Source: Clostridia bacterium (GTDB taxonomy: Bacteria; Bacillota; Clostridia; Christensenellales; SZUA-584). Taken from it: a DNA stretch of 64,000 nucleotides. The DNA is taken from NCBI GenBank assembly GCA_003249555.1, contig QKIQ01000057.1, forward strand, positions 124,001 through 188,000, written 5' to 3'. The notes under the pieces were generated by a model. It was given only the letters and a program-made list of their open reading frames with translations. It did no database searches and was not told where the DNA came from. The translations under genes were made by a program, and so were the position numbers. Of the stretch, positions 27,505 to 36,186 are shown one piece after another (the first letter of the stretch is position 1; every line of letters begins with the position of its first letter).

Positions 27505-27930
27505 ATGAGCCATGAATTAGAGGCATCCGTTGAGCTGAAAAACGGGAGGATGATGTTTGAGGGCGAAGCCGGCGGGCATACAGTGATGACAGATTATATT
27601 CCGCCGCATGGTGACGGACAGGGGTTTATGCCGCTTCAACTCTTTTTGGTGAGCCTGGCTTCGTGTTTGGGCGCAACGATCACGTTTCTTGCAAAAACGA
27701 TGAATAAAGAGGTGAAAAACCTGTCCATCGGCGCGACAGGCACGCGTAAAGAGCAGCATCCGATGGGCTTTGAATCCATTGCGCTGAACGCGCGAGTGAT
27801 ATCGGGCGATATGGATGACGAGACGATGCAAAAGATACTGGCATCTGCGGAAGAAAAGATCTGCCCCGTGATGGCGATGATCAAGGGTAACGTGAAGGTA
27901 TCGACAACATATCAGATATTTGATTCATAG
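27505..27930 (+). CDS. OsmC family protein
   Basis: A 141-residue OsmC/Ohr-type protein. The first active-site cysteine lies in SLASCLGATITFLA and the second in KICPVMAMIKGN, the two redox cysteines that reduce organic hydroperoxides in this family. The start follows AAGGAGG. It follows panE by 54 bases and may be cotranscribed with it. The physiological substrate is not known. Confidence 0.88.
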   Translation: MSHELEASVELKNGRMMFEGEAGGHTVMTDYIPPHGDGQGFMPLQLFLVSLASCLGATITFLAKTMNKEVKNLSIGATGTRKEQHPMGFESIALNARVISGDMDDETMQKILASAEEKICPVMAMIKGNVKVSTTYQIFDS

Positions 27931-28030
27931 ACGGATGCAAACTTGATTAAAATTCGTATTGAAACCATATTGGGTATACTGATAAAATGGATACGTTAAG
28001 CAATGACCGACGACAAAGGAGATGCAGGTG

Positions 28031-28438
28031 ATGACAAAGAGAACAAGGATCATAATTCTGACGATTCAGTTTATCGTCATAGCAGCGATTATCGCCGGTA
28101 TCATATATCTTGTCAGTGTAAGTTCCTATAAGGCTGCCGTGTCCAATATGACATACTCAGACGTTGATATATCGTCGGTTCCTGACGGGTCATACATCGG
28201 TGAATGCGATGTGGGGTTCATCTATGCTAAGGTTGAAGTGACTATGGAAGACGGCGTTATGACGAGGATTGACCTGCTTGAACACAAAAATGGGCAGGGG
28301 AAAAACGCGGAAGGCATTGAAGACGATATCGTGGCGCAACAAAAGGTGGATGTGGACGGGATATCCGGCGCCACCAATTCGAGCAAAGTAATAAAAAAAG
28401 CGGTTGATAATGCGTTGACAGGTGTAACGGGGCAGTAA
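28031..28438 (+). CDS. FMN-binding domain membrane protein
   Basis: A 135-residue protein with an N-terminal transmembrane helix (about residues 7-28) and an extracytoplasmic FMN-binding domain. The DGISGATNSS motif is the site where FMN is attached to threonine by ApbE-type transferases in this family. Such proteins take part in extracytoplasmic electron transfer in anaerobes. The start is set by GGAG nine bases upstream of ATG 28031. A terminator follows. Confidence 0.88.
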   Translation: MTKRTRIIILTIQFIVIAAIIAGIIYLVSVSSYKAAVSNMTYSDVDISSVPDGSYIGECDVGFIYAKVEVTMEDGVMTRIDLLEHKNGQGKNAEGIEDDIVAQQKVDVDGISGATNSSKVIKKAVDNALTGVTGQ

Positions 28439-28466
28439 CAAGATTTGCGCTTCTAATAAGAGAACG

Positions 28467-28493
28467 AAAGGGCGGTTTTTTGAGCCGCCCTTT
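28467..28493 (+). terminator. terminator between convergent genes
   Basis: AAAGGGCGG and CCGCCCTTT stem with a T run in the loop and at the end; it lies between the FMN-binding protein gene and the DUF975 gene. Confidence 0.85.
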
Positions 28494-28502
28494 ATCGATC
28501 GG

Positions 28503-29234
28503 TTAGATATTTGCAGCCATGCCAAGCTCTTCGGGACGCACGACACCTTTTTCAATTGCGTTACGTTTGAGCTCATCATAAAGCCCCGCAAAGCTGGCTC
28601 CCATATAGGGGCCGGTATAAAGGATACCGAGAATACCAAACGTCAGGCCGGTTAAAATGGCCCAGCCGATAAAGCTTAACCCCATCACGAAAATCTCACC
28701 CTTGTAGCCGTTTGTCATGCGTATGGAAAGCTTGAGCGCGTCCGTCGCGGTCACGTCGGGGCAGTCGGAGAGTATGTACGGCGTCATGAAGTATGCCAGT
28801 GCCTTGATAATGCCGGGAATGATGAAAAGCAGTGACCATAGAAATGTGAACAGATACATCCAGAGTATACCGCCCACCTTGCGCCAGTAATTGAAAAAGC
28901 CTGTGCGAAACATATCGCCGATATCGCCCTGCTGCCCTCGGTATATGCGAAGCGAAAAGGAACAATACCCCGCTATAATGGGGGGGTATAGAAAGATGGA
29001 CATTAAAAAGCTAAGCTGGCTAAGCAGGACAAGCAGGACAATCGTTCCGCCCGCGACGATATAGCTTGCATAACTAAATCCATGCAATAAAAACGTCTGG
29101 AAGTAAATGATGTTGTAGATTAGTGAAACGATGTACATAATAAGCGTGGCAAGCAAAATTGCGACAATGGATACGCCATATTGAGACAAGAAGCCTGCTT
29201 TGGCCTGCGCTTTGATTTGGGGGCGAAGTTTCAT
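28503..29234 (-). CDS. DUF975 family membrane protein
   Basis: A 243-residue polytopic protein with about six hydrophobic segments. The pattern MKLRPQIKAQAKAGF at the start, the mid-protein FIPGIIKALAYFMTPYILSD and the C-terminal GPYMGASFAGLYDELK are typical of DUF975 proteins of Clostridia. Start at 29234 follows a GGAGGT-type site. Function unknown. It is divergent from the Sel1 gene. Confidence 0.82.
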   Translation of the reverse strand: MKLRPQIKAQAKAGFLSQYGVSIVAILLATLIMYIVSLIYNIIYFQTFLLHGFSYASYIVAGGTIVLLVLLSQLSFLMSIFLYPPIIAGYCSFSLRIYRGQQGDIGDMFRTGFFNYWRKVGGILWMYLFTFLWSLLFIIPGIIKALAYFMTPYILSDCPDVTATDALKLSIRMTNGYKGEIFVMGLSFIGWAILTGLTFGILGILYTGPYMGASFAGLYDELKRNAIEKGVVRPEELGMAANI

Positions 29235-29544
29235 ATGATACCTCCGATATAATATTATTTGGTATAATGACGACGACATATGCAGCCTATTGTATGATTT
29301 GTGCGTATGACTATATATGAAAATTATTCGCGTCGAGCATACCGCTATTCTTGCATGGTATGCCGAAAATTTATAAATAAATCTATATATTAACTATAAC
29401 ACAGAGCGTGTATTGTGAACAATAGCGAAATTCGACAATTGTTGATTAATACAGGGAGTTTTTGTTTATCTAATTGATACAAAAGATTATTGGTAACAAG
29501 TACGAAGGCTTTGTTTGAGAACTCGGACTGCAGGAGGGTGTGAC
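29235..29544. other. AT-rich intergenic region, 310 bases
   Basis: Divergent promoter region between the DUF975 and Sel1 genes. No repeat, RNA gene or certain promoter was seen. Confidence 0.45.
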
Positions 29545-30075
29545 ATGGACGACAGAACTGACGAATTATACGTTCAGGGGCTGGTCTTTACTGAGATCAA
29601 GGACTATGAACAGGCAGTAGTGTGCTTTCGGAAGGCTGCGGAGTGGTTTCATCCCGATGCCCAATACAGGCTGGCGTTTTGTTACGAGTGGGGTCTTGGC
29701 GTTAAAGCGAATGCGGATGAGGCGGTAAACTGGTATAGGCGCTCGGCAGAACTCAACCAGGTGAAGGCACAGTGTCATCTTGGTGATTTGTATGTGAACG
29801 GCGAAAATGTGGATAAAGATGAATCGGTGGCGTTTGAGTGGTATCGGAAGGCAGCTCGGCAAGGCGACTCGGATGCCATGTATAAGTTGGCGTTGTGTTA
29901 TTATAACGGCTGCGGCGTGTCGGCTGATAAGGCGCGTGCAACAGTGTGGTTTAAAAAAGCTGCTGATGCAGGCAATACGCTTGCGAAATACAATTTTGCA
30001 AACGGGATATTGTTTGCAGACGATATAGACAGAGACGAAATGACCGCTGTAGACTCAAAGACGGATAACGTGTAA
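29545..30075 (+). CDS. Sel1-like repeat protein
   Basis: A 176-residue protein made of about four Sel1/TPR-like units, for example AQYRLAFCYEWGLGVKANAD, AVNWYRRSAELNQVKAQCHL and AMYKLALCYYNGCGVSADKA, each starting with the characteristic A-x-Y-x-L-A/G pattern. Sel1 proteins are protein-binding scaffolds. Partner unknown. ATG 29545 is favoured because GGAGGG lies just upstream. A terminator follows. Confidence 0.88.
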   Translation: MDDRTDELYVQGLVFTEIKDYEQAVVCFRKAAEWFHPDAQYRLAFCYEWGLGVKANADEAVNWYRRSAELNQVKAQCHLGDLYVNGENVDKDESVAFEWYRKAARQGDSDAMYKLALCYYNGCGVSADKARATVWFKKAADAGNTLAKYNFANGILFADDIDRDEMTAVDSKTDNV

Positions 30076-30101
30076 TAAAACAATGAGTAATCAGGGGATA
30101 G

Positions 30102-30136
30102 CCGGACTGCCGCTTGTGCGCCAGCCCGGTTTTTTG
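30102..30136 (+). terminator. terminator after Sel1 gene
   Basis: CCGGACTG and CAGCCCGG arms with one mismatch, then a T run. Confidence 0.7.
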
Positions 30137-30162
30137 TATATGCAGTTTATTCAGCGAGCGGA

Positions 30163-30945
30163 TTAGTTTGACTTGGGCAGAAACGGGATAATCTGCTTAG
30201 CAAAGCCCGGAAGCGTCATGGTTTGGAGCCAGACACGGCCGGGACCGGTGAGTGTGGTGAGAAAAAGGCCTTCGCCGCCGAACAGAATATTTTTAAAGCC
30301 TTTCACCATCTCAGCTTGATATCCCACGCTTTCATCAAAGGCGGCCACATTGCCTGTATCCACTCGGATGGTTTCTCCGGGTGCAAGCGTGCGCGCGACG
30401 AGACTGCCGTCGATCTCGAGGAATACCTTGCCGAACCCCGAAAGGCGCTGGAGAATAAAGCCCTCGCCGCCGAACAGCCCCGCACCAATTCCTCTGGTGA
30501 CATGGGCGCTTAGCGTGACGTTTGGCTGAGCGCAAAGAAATGCAGACTTCTGTGCGATAATCGTGTTGCCGTTCATGTCGAGATCGATAATGCTGCCGGG
30601 GAATGTGCTGGCAACGGCGATTTCCTGATTGGGCGCGGTGGATGTGTAGGTGGCCATGAATAGAGAATCGCCCGAAAGCATGCGCCCAATACCTTTCATG
30701 AGCCCGCCTTTCATGTTTGTTTCCATCACGATGCCGCCGCCCATCCAGACCATGCCACCCGACTGGGTATAAATACTTTCACCGGGATTCAGCCGGATGG
30801 ATACGGCTGGCAGATTGCCGCCGAAAATCTCATATTCGAGATGCTGGGGAGCCGCACCGGTTTGCGGCTGGTTAAGAGGCGTACCGCAGGCGTTACAGAA
30901 TTTTGAGCCGTCCGCCGTTGAAGCGCCGCAGTTGGGACAAAACAT
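30163..30945 (-). CDS. zinc ribbon plus AIM24-family protein
   Basis: A 260-residue protein. Residues 1-25 form a zinc ribbon (MFCPNCGASTADGSKFCNAC), and the rest is an AIM24/TIGR00266 beta-sandwich domain with repeats such as GLFGGEGFILQRLSGFGKVF and the later GGEGLFLTTLTGPGRVWLQT. These proteins are cytoplasmic and of unknown function. ATG 30945 is set by AGGAGG eight bases upstream. The gene has no close partner; the phage block starts beyond it. Confidence 0.82.
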   Translation of the reverse strand: MFCPNCGASTADGSKFCNACGTPLNQPQTGAAPQHLEYEIFGGNLPAVSIRLNPGESIYTQSGGMVWMGGGIVMETNMKGGLMKGIGRMLSGDSLFMATYTSTAPNQEIAVASTFPGSIIDLDMNGNTIIAQKSAFLCAQPNVTLSAHVTRGIGAGLFGGEGFILQRLSGFGKVFLEIDGSLVARTLAPGETIRVDTGNVAAFDESVGYQAEMVKGFKNILFGGEGLFLTTLTGPGRVWLQTMTLPGFAKQIIPFLPKSN

Positions 30946-31225
30946 ATTCAATTCCTCCTTTGTTTTGATATGGCTTTATATAATAAATATATCATATCAC
31001 AAGCGCTGTATATACCGTATAATGACAAGAATTCATTTTGACTGCCATTACGGAGAAAAATATGGAGGTGGTCACGTATACGGGCGTATTTTGAGTGATT
31101 CTGAGCTGACGGATATGGAAAAATGGCCATAACGAGACAAAGGAGGCGCGGCAGGTCGCTTCTTTTTTTATGTGCCATCCAAAATCGTTGGTTTTTGGGT
31201 GATGAATTGAGAACGGAGGGATATT
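30946..31225. other. left flank of the phage block
   Basis: About 280 bases without a supported gene. A hairpin with a T run near 31137-31168 (AAGGAGGCG and CGCTTCT arms with wobble pairs) may act as a terminator ahead of the phage genes. No attachment site or integrase was seen. Confidence 0.4.
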
Positions 31226-31429
31226 GTGGAGCAGGTTTTAATCGGTGTGGCAGCGGGGTTGGCTGTCACGGCGGCGGGATGGGTTGGCTATAGGCGGGGA
31301 TTGAAGGACAGTGCGGGAGTGAGAGGAACAACGGGTACGGATGACGGAAATGCGGCGCAGGAACAAGATGCGCTTATGAAAAAGTATGAGGCGATACTTG
31401 ATTACGATCCGTATGGTGAGCGTGTATGA
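31226..31429 (+). CDS. small membrane protein at head of phage block
   Basis: A 67-residue protein starting at GTG 31226 (site CGGAGGG). One N-terminal hydrophobic helix (about residues 4-22) is followed by a polar tail. Its stop overlaps the portal gene start by four bases, so it belongs to the phage transcript. It occupies the place where terminase would be in an intact phage but is far too short and has no ATPase motif. Function unknown. Confidence 0.6.
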   Translation: MEQVLIGVAAGLAVTAAGWVGYRRGLKDSAGVRGTTGTDDGNAAQEQDALMKKYEAILDYDPYGERV

Positions 31430-33084
31430 GCAGCACACAGATTTGGCAGGAGTATGAGCTGGGGATTGATTACAAGGCCCGCATTGGGCTTTATCATACC
31501 GTAGACCTGAACGAACGGTTTTATGCGGGGGATCAGTGGGTCGGAATTCCGCATGAAGGATTGCCGACGCCTGTGGTCAATTTTATTCGTTACGCGTCGG
31601 CGTGGAAAATCGCGGCGGTGACGGACAGACGGCTCAAGCTCAAGTTTTTTGCGGAGGGCGTGGGCGACGGAGGCGATATCGGTATTTACGCGAAGCAGAT
31701 TTCTGGCTACTGCGACATGCTCTGGGAGCGGCTTAAAATGGACTATTTGACCAAGGAAGGATTGAAACAGGCCGCGATTACGGGCGACTGCGTGCAGTAC
31801 TTTTACTGGGATGCGTCGCTGGAGACGGGGCAGGCGCTCACCGGCGACATTGCGATGCAGATTGTTGACAATGTAAACTTTTATCCCGGTAATCCCAACA
31901 GCGCGGATGTACAGAGCCAGCCGTACATCATCCTTGCTTTTCGAGAGCTCTTGAGCAAGGTAAAACAGGAAGCAAAGGCCAACGGATGTGAGAATGCAGA
32001 TGAGATCTCGGCGGACGAGGATAACGCATATACGGCAGGGGATCTTGGCAAAGTGGAGCTTGAGGATGCCGGCAAGTGCAATGTGCTGCTCAAAATGTAC
32101 AAGAAAGATGGGCATGTGTGGTGTGAGAAAAGCGTGCGCAACGCAGTGATACAGCCGCCCAAGGACACGCGGCTCACACGGTATCCCGTGGCGCTGATGA
32201 ACTGGGATACGCGAAAGAACTCGTGCCACGGTGTGGCCGAGGTGACGGGGCTGATTCCCAATCAAGTGTTTGTCAACAAGATACTTGCGCTGTCACAGCT
32301 CAGCCAGATGCAGATGAGCTTTCCGAAGGTCATATTTGATCGCACGCGTATTCGGGAGTGGAGTAACAAAGTGGCGGGGGCAGTGGGTGTGAACGGAGAC
32401 ATTGCAGGCGCGGCGCAGTATCTGATGCCGCCCGGTGTGTCGTACGACGCGTGGCAGGGACTGAATGCGACATTGGAAACCACAATGCGTATGATGGGTG
32501 CAAACGACGTAACGCTCGGAAACCTCAAAAATCCTGACAACACGTCTGCGTTTATCGCGACAAGGGATGCCGCGCTTGTGCCGCTTCAGTCTCAGCAGGA
32601 GCGGTTTTACGCGTTTGTGGAGGATATCGGGCTGATATGGCTGGATTTTATCAAGCAGTATTACCGCGCGGGGCGCATGATACCCTTGAACCATGATGAA
32701 CGGCGTGTGTATGTGCCGCTGCCTGATGATTTACTGGACGCGTATACAATGCGGCTAAGGGTGGACGTGGGTCCGTCTTCGATGTGGAGCGAGGTACAGG
32801 TGGTGCAGACGCTGGATAATCTCCTGAAAGCGGGGCAGATATCGCTTCGTCAGTATCTTGAGCGCATGCCGGACGGGCATATCCCGATGCGCGAAGAACT
32901 GCTTGACGAGGTGAAGCGTTTGGAGACGCAATTGGATCAGATACAGCAAGGAAAAACGGCAGGACACGAAGAAGCGCTGTTGGGCGCGCTCCATAAAGAA
33001 CGCGTCAAATCATTAACAGATGATAAGGATGAGAAGAAACAATCAAAAAATAAGGCAGACGGAAAGAAACGTGTGCGCATATAA
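31426..33084 (+). CDS. phage portal protein, P22-like
   Basis: The 552-residue protein resembles podovirus-type portal proteins, which form the dodecameric ring through which DNA enters and leaves the head. Seen features: the ERFYAGDQW segment near the start, a long mixed body, the LMNWDTRKNSCHGVAEVTGL region, and a C-terminal helical tail with QLDQIQQGKT then a Lys-rich end. The order portal, scaffold, coat that follows supports the call. The start overlaps the small membrane gene. Confidence 0.75.
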   Translation: MSSTQIWQEYELGIDYKARIGLYHTVDLNERFYAGDQWVGIPHEGLPTPVVNFIRYASAWKIAAVTDRRLKLKFFAEGVGDGGDIGIYAKQISGYCDMLWERLKMDYLTKEGLKQAAITGDCVQYFYWDASLETGQALTGDIAMQIVDNVNFYPGNPNSADVQSQPYIILAFRELLSKVKQEAKANGCENADEISADEDNAYTAGDLGKVELEDAGKCNVLLKMYKKDGHVWCEKSVRNAVIQPPKDTRLTRYPVALMNWDTRKNSCHGVAEVTGLIPNQVFVNKILALSQLSQMQMSFPKVIFDRTRIREWSNKVAGAVGVNGDIAGAAQYLMPPGVSYDAWQGLNATLETTMRMMGANDVTLGNLKNPDNTSAFIATRDAALVPLQSQQERFYAFVEDIGLIWLDFIKQYYRAGRMIPLNHDERRVYVPLPDDLLDAYTMRLRVDVGPSSMWSEVQVVQTLDNLLKAGQISLRQYLERMPDGHIPMREELLDEVKRLETQLDQIQQGKTAGHEEALLGALHKERVKSLTDDKDEKKQSKNKADGKKRVRI

Positions 33085-33133
33085 TACATTGAGTGACCGT
33101 TGCCTTGGCATACCTACTGAAAGGAAGGGGGTG

Positions 33134-33547
33134 ATGGTCACGGAACAGGATGCAATGGTATCCCACTTTTCAGAATTGTTTGAAAAACTGGGACTGAAGA
33201 GCGAGGCAGATGGCTGCGCCGCCATTGGGCGGGCTATCAAAGACGAGACGGAAAAACTTGAGGAGCGTTATGGCAGACGACTCGGCAAGCTGGAGGATCA
33301 GATGAATAAAGCACGCGTGGCGCTTGCAGAAACGGAAGGCCGTATCGGTAATATCAAGACCGGCATGGAAGGCGAAACAAAGCTGTTCTATGAGATGCTT
33401 AGCAGACTCAGTGAAAAAGTCGAGCGCATAGAAGAGAATACGTCTAAGGAGTTAAGTGTCAGACGAACCTGGGCGATAGCGTTGGTGGCCGCTTTGCCGG
33501 GTGTGGTTTCTGTGGTTTTACGGATCATTGAGATGCTATTGGAGTAA
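33134..33547 (+). CDS. XhlA-like coiled-coil membrane protein (holin accessory)
   Basis: A 137-residue protein: a long coiled coil (about residues 35-105, including RYGRRLGKLEDQMNKARVAL) followed by one C-terminal membrane helix (RRTWAIALVAALPGVVSVVL). This layout matches hemolysin XhlA/holin-accessory proteins, which act with holin and endolysin in host lysis, though it is longer than XhlA (about 90). Alternatively it could be a tail-associated spacer. Starts at ATG 33134 after AAGGAAGGGGG. Position between portal and scaffold is unusual for a lysis gene. Confidence 0.5.
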   Translation: MVTEQDAMVSHFSELFEKLGLKSEADGCAAIGRAIKDETEKLEERYGRRLGKLEDQMNKARVALAETEGRIGNIKTGMEGETKLFYEMLSRLSEKVERIEENTSKELSVRRTWAIALVAALPGVVSVVLRIIEMLLE

Positions 33548-33560
33548 ATGCCTTATGATT

Positions 33561-33590
33561 AAGGGGCTGCGCTGTATCGCGGCCCCTTTT
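33561..33590 (+). terminator. terminator-like hairpin inside phage block
   Basis: AAGGGGCTGCG and CGCGGCCCCTT arms pair closely, with TTTT at the end. A second hairpin at about 33661-33682 (GACCA/TGGTC with a long T run) lies just before the scaffold gene's ribosome binding site. Confidence 0.65.
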
Positions 33591-33606
33591 GTGTGCGGGT
33601 ATTTGC

Positions 33607-33636
33607 GTAGGGGCGGGCACAGAGACCCGCCTCTAC
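33607..33636. repeat. GTAGGGG-type palindromic repeat in phage block
   Basis: GTAGGGGCGGG and CCCGCCTCTAC form an inverted pair with an eight-base loop. Related pieces lie at 22117, 22153, 35657, 48034 and 19183. Confidence 0.75.
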
Positions 33637-33712
33637 GGTGGGGACGAGACGCTTGCTTTCGAGACCAAAATGGTCTTTTTTTATATTTACGAAATGAGAG
33701 GAGAAATGAAAT

Positions 33713-34399
33713 ATGTTTGAAATGGCCCAACCACAGGCTGTGGATACGGCAAACCAGCCGGAAGCAATTGATGGAGATGCCGCAGTTGGCGGCACAAAGG
33801 AGGACGCACAGGTACAGGAGAACGCAGCGTTTCTGACAGTGCGCTACAACAAGGAGGAGCTGCCGCTTTCGCGCGAGGCGACGGCAGTGTATGCCCAGAA
33901 AGGGCTCAACTATGACAAACTCAGCGGGCGGCTTGAAAAGGCCCGGGAGATGCTGATAACGTATGAAGACATCGGCGCCGCTGCGAAGGATTATGCGCAA
34001 AGTAATGGAATAAGCGAGGCGGAGGCGCTGACCGCGATCAAACAGCGGCTAAACGAAGAGCAGCAAAAGCAGGAATCTGTCAACGCGCAACTGGATGAGT
34101 TTTTGAAGGCGTATCCGGATGTTGACCCGCGCACGCTGCCCGAAACGGTGATTCACACGTGGAAGAACGGCACGCCGCTTATTACCGCCTATGCGCACAT
34201 GAAAGAGCATGAGCTTTTGCGTGAACACGCACGGCAAACCAACGCGCGCAACACGGCAGCCAGCATGGGCGGGGCTATCGGCACGGGGGCGGCCGCACCA
34301 AGGCCGGTTACGGAGGATGCCATTAAGATGATGAGTGCGGCAGAGCTGGACCGAAACCACAGCCGTATCTGGGCGTTTTTAACGGGACAAAAAGAATAG
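33713..34399 (+). CDS. phage capsid scaffold protein (probable)
   Basis: A 228-residue, charged, mostly helical protein without cysteines in the body. Helical coiled-coil segments run from about residue 70 to 170 (KLSGRLEKAREMLITYEDIG; ALTAIKQRLNEEQQKQES) and the tail is flexible with a Gly/Ala-rich region, ending RNHSRIWAFLTGQKE-like. It sits between portal and coat gene, the place of the P22 gp8 scaffold. Function is inferred from position and composition. Confidence 0.6.
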   Translation: MFEMAQPQAVDTANQPEAIDGDAAVGGTKEDAQVQENAAFLTVRYNKEELPLSREATAVYAQKGLNYDKLSGRLEKAREMLITYEDIGAAAKDYAQSNGISEAEALTAIKQRLNEEQQKQESVNAQLDEFLKAYPDVDPRTLPETVIHTWKNGTPLITAYAHMKEHELLREHARQTNARNTAASMGGAIGTGAAAPRPVTEDAIKMMSAAELDRNHSRIWAFLTGQKE

Positions 34400-34414
34400 A
34401 AAGGAAGATGTATT

Positions 34415-35254
34415 TTGGCATATGAAAGTTTTCGGCCGGAAATTCTGGCCAAAGAGCTGATGACGGACAGGGGCAGAGACTGTGTGTTTAAAAACCTCAC
34501 ATACAAGGGCCCCATCTTAGGAGAGATCACAAAAAAAGGCGATGTGCTTCGAATTGCGGGTGTGGGGCGCCCCACCGTCAGGGATTATACACCGGGCCAG
34601 GATATCACGTTGGAGCAGAAGACGAGCTATAACCAAGACCTTTACATTACCGAAGCCAAATACGTGAACGTCGAAGTGGATCGCGTGGACAAGGCGCAGT
34701 CTCAGGGCGAAGTGTTTGGCGTGGAGGTCAGAGAGGCCAAAAAAGCGCTTGCACAGACGCTGGATGAGTATCTTGCGGGCTTTCACGTGCAGGCAGGGGG
34801 GCTTATTGAAAACACGAGCTGCACGTCCGCGACGATACTATCGACTTTGGCAGAGGCCGAGCAGGCGCTGCTGGAGGCGGATGTGCCGTTTGAGGAGGAG
34901 CGTTTTCTTGTGATTTCGCCAGCGATTTACACAAAGCTTGTGCTTGGCAAAATCGTGTTTCAGCAGGGCAACGCGGATGTGTTTGGCAAGGGCTTTAAGG
35001 GCAGTTACTTAAACTTTGGGGTGTACGTCTCGAATTCCATTAAAAAGACGGGAGATGTCCATCACTGCATGGCGTTCACACGGCAGGCCATCGCACTGGC
35101 AGAGCAGATTCCTGCGGGCATGATTGAACGCTACAAGCCAGAAAAGACGTTCGCGGACGCGTTCAAGGTGCTGCACCTTTACGGCGGCACGGTCATTCGT
35201 CCTTCGGAGCTGATTCGCGTGGATTTGACAGCTGCGGAAGAGACGGCGATATAA
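34415..35254 (+). CDS. phage major coat protein, P22 coat-like
   Basis: The 279-residue protein begins at TTG 34415 after AAGGAAG. The N-terminal run FRPEILAKELMTDRGRDCVF with FKNLTYKGPI and the long beta-rich middle (PTVRDYTPGQDITLEQKTSY) match P22 gene 5-type coat proteins. A C-terminal AFTRQAIALAEQ segment is also typical. It would assemble the icosahedral shell with the scaffold encoded upstream. It is shorter than P22 gp5 (430), closer to smaller Gram-positive coats. Confidence 0.75.
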   Translation: MAYESFRPEILAKELMTDRGRDCVFKNLTYKGPILGEITKKGDVLRIAGVGRPTVRDYTPGQDITLEQKTSYNQDLYITEAKYVNVEVDRVDKAQSQGEVFGVEVREAKKALAQTLDEYLAGFHVQAGGLIENTSCTSATILSTLAEAEQALLEADVPFEEERFLVISPAIYTKLVLGKIVFQQGNADVFGKGFKGSYLNFGVYVSNSIKKTGDVHHCMAFTRQAIALAEQIPAGMIERYKPEKTFADAFKVLHLYGGTVIRPSELIRVDLTAAEETAI

Positions 35255-35267
35255 GGAGGGATGAGAA

Positions 35268-35642
35268 ATGGCAAATGTGAGCTTGTTTGACGTGAGCGGC
35301 GGCTCTGTGTGTAAGATTGCTCACAGCACATTGTCGGTGGCTGCGGCGGCACAGACGGTGCCTGCGGGCAAGGATGGACGCATGGTGCTGCGCGTCAGCA
35401 ACGGCAATGAAACGACAGCGGTAGAGATCAGCTTGAAAGCCGGGGACGGCCCGAGGGCTGTGCTGGGCGACAAAACATTGACGGTCAATGCCGCGCAGAC
35501 TGCGTATATCGCGCTGTATGATACAGCCAGGTTTAAACGGTTTTCGGATGGCGCTGTGGCGGTGGAACTCAGGGCGGTTGGCGGCAGTGCGCTGACACTG
35601 GATGAGCTGGCGAACATTGCGATAGAGGCGGCTGAGCTATAA
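35268..35642 (+). CDS. small phage structural protein
   Basis: A 124-residue beta-rich, acidic protein with low Cys content that follows the coat gene by 13 bases with AAGGAGGG upstream. Its sequence (AAAAQTVPAGKDGRMVLRVS; LTVNAAQTAYIALYDTARFK) resembles small beta-sandwich head proteins, so a decoration or head-closure role is possible. No family is recognised. Confidence 0.5.
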   Translation: MANVSLFDVSGGSVCKIAHSTLSVAAAAQTVPAGKDGRMVLRVSNGNETTAVEISLKAGDGPRAVLGDKTLTVNAAQTAYIALYDTARFKRFSDGAVAVELRAVGGSALTLDELANIAIEAAEL

Positions 35643-35656
35643 GAGAAAGACGGGAG

Positions 35657-35705
35657 CGTAGGGCGGGTATACCCTATTGGGCACACTGTGGGGACCCACC
35701 CCTAT
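35657..35705. repeat. GTAGGG-type palindromic repeat between phage genes
   Basis: GCGTAGGGCGGGT and ACCCACCCCTATGC arms form an imperfect palindrome, in the 167-base gap between the small structural gene and the connector gene. Confidence 0.6.
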
Positions 35706-35809
35706 GCAATAAATCTATAATTGGTTTTTGCCATGTAGGATTTGGTTTCTATTGTATGCCCTTTTGGGTATGTTTCACCGAGAGAATGAATGGTGAGGGA
35801 GTGAATGAT

Positions 35810-36172
35810 ATGACGGCTCAGGATGTATATGAGCTTGCGCTGGCGCTTATTGACCAGACGGATACTCAGGACGCAAAGGATTACGAAAAGCGCGCACCTC
35901 TGATGATCGATGTTCTTCAGCACGAGCTTGCGTTTTACGAAGGTGTGTCTGTGACGCGCGCAGTCGGCAGGCTGGAAGATACACTGGAGATCAGTGATGA
36001 CACGGCGGAGCGTATCATGCCGTACGGGTTGGCGGCGAGCTTTGCGCTGGCGGATAAGAACGGCGACATGTACGCCGATTACAGCACGATGTACCGATCG
36101 TTGATCCGTACGATAAGACCGACAGAGACGGATGCGGCAGACGATTATTTTACGCTTTGCGGCATGTATTAA
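35810..36172 (+). CDS. phage head-tail connector-like protein
   Basis: A 120-residue helical protein. The layout TAQDVYELALALIDQTD, two further helices and the YGLAASFALADKNGDMYADY stretch resemble gp6/gp4-type head-completion connectors, which join the portal to the tail. ATG 35810 is supported by GGGAG upstream; an earlier in-frame ATG at 35756 lacks a site. The stop overlaps the region just before the His-rich gene. Confidence 0.55.
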   Translation: MTAQDVYELALALIDQTDTQDAKDYEKRAPLMIDVLQHELAFYEGVSVTRAVGRLEDTLEISDDTAERIMPYGLAASFALADKNGDMYADYSTMYRSLIRTIRPTETDAADDYFTLCGMY

Positions 36173-36186
36173 GCGGAGGTGAGGAT

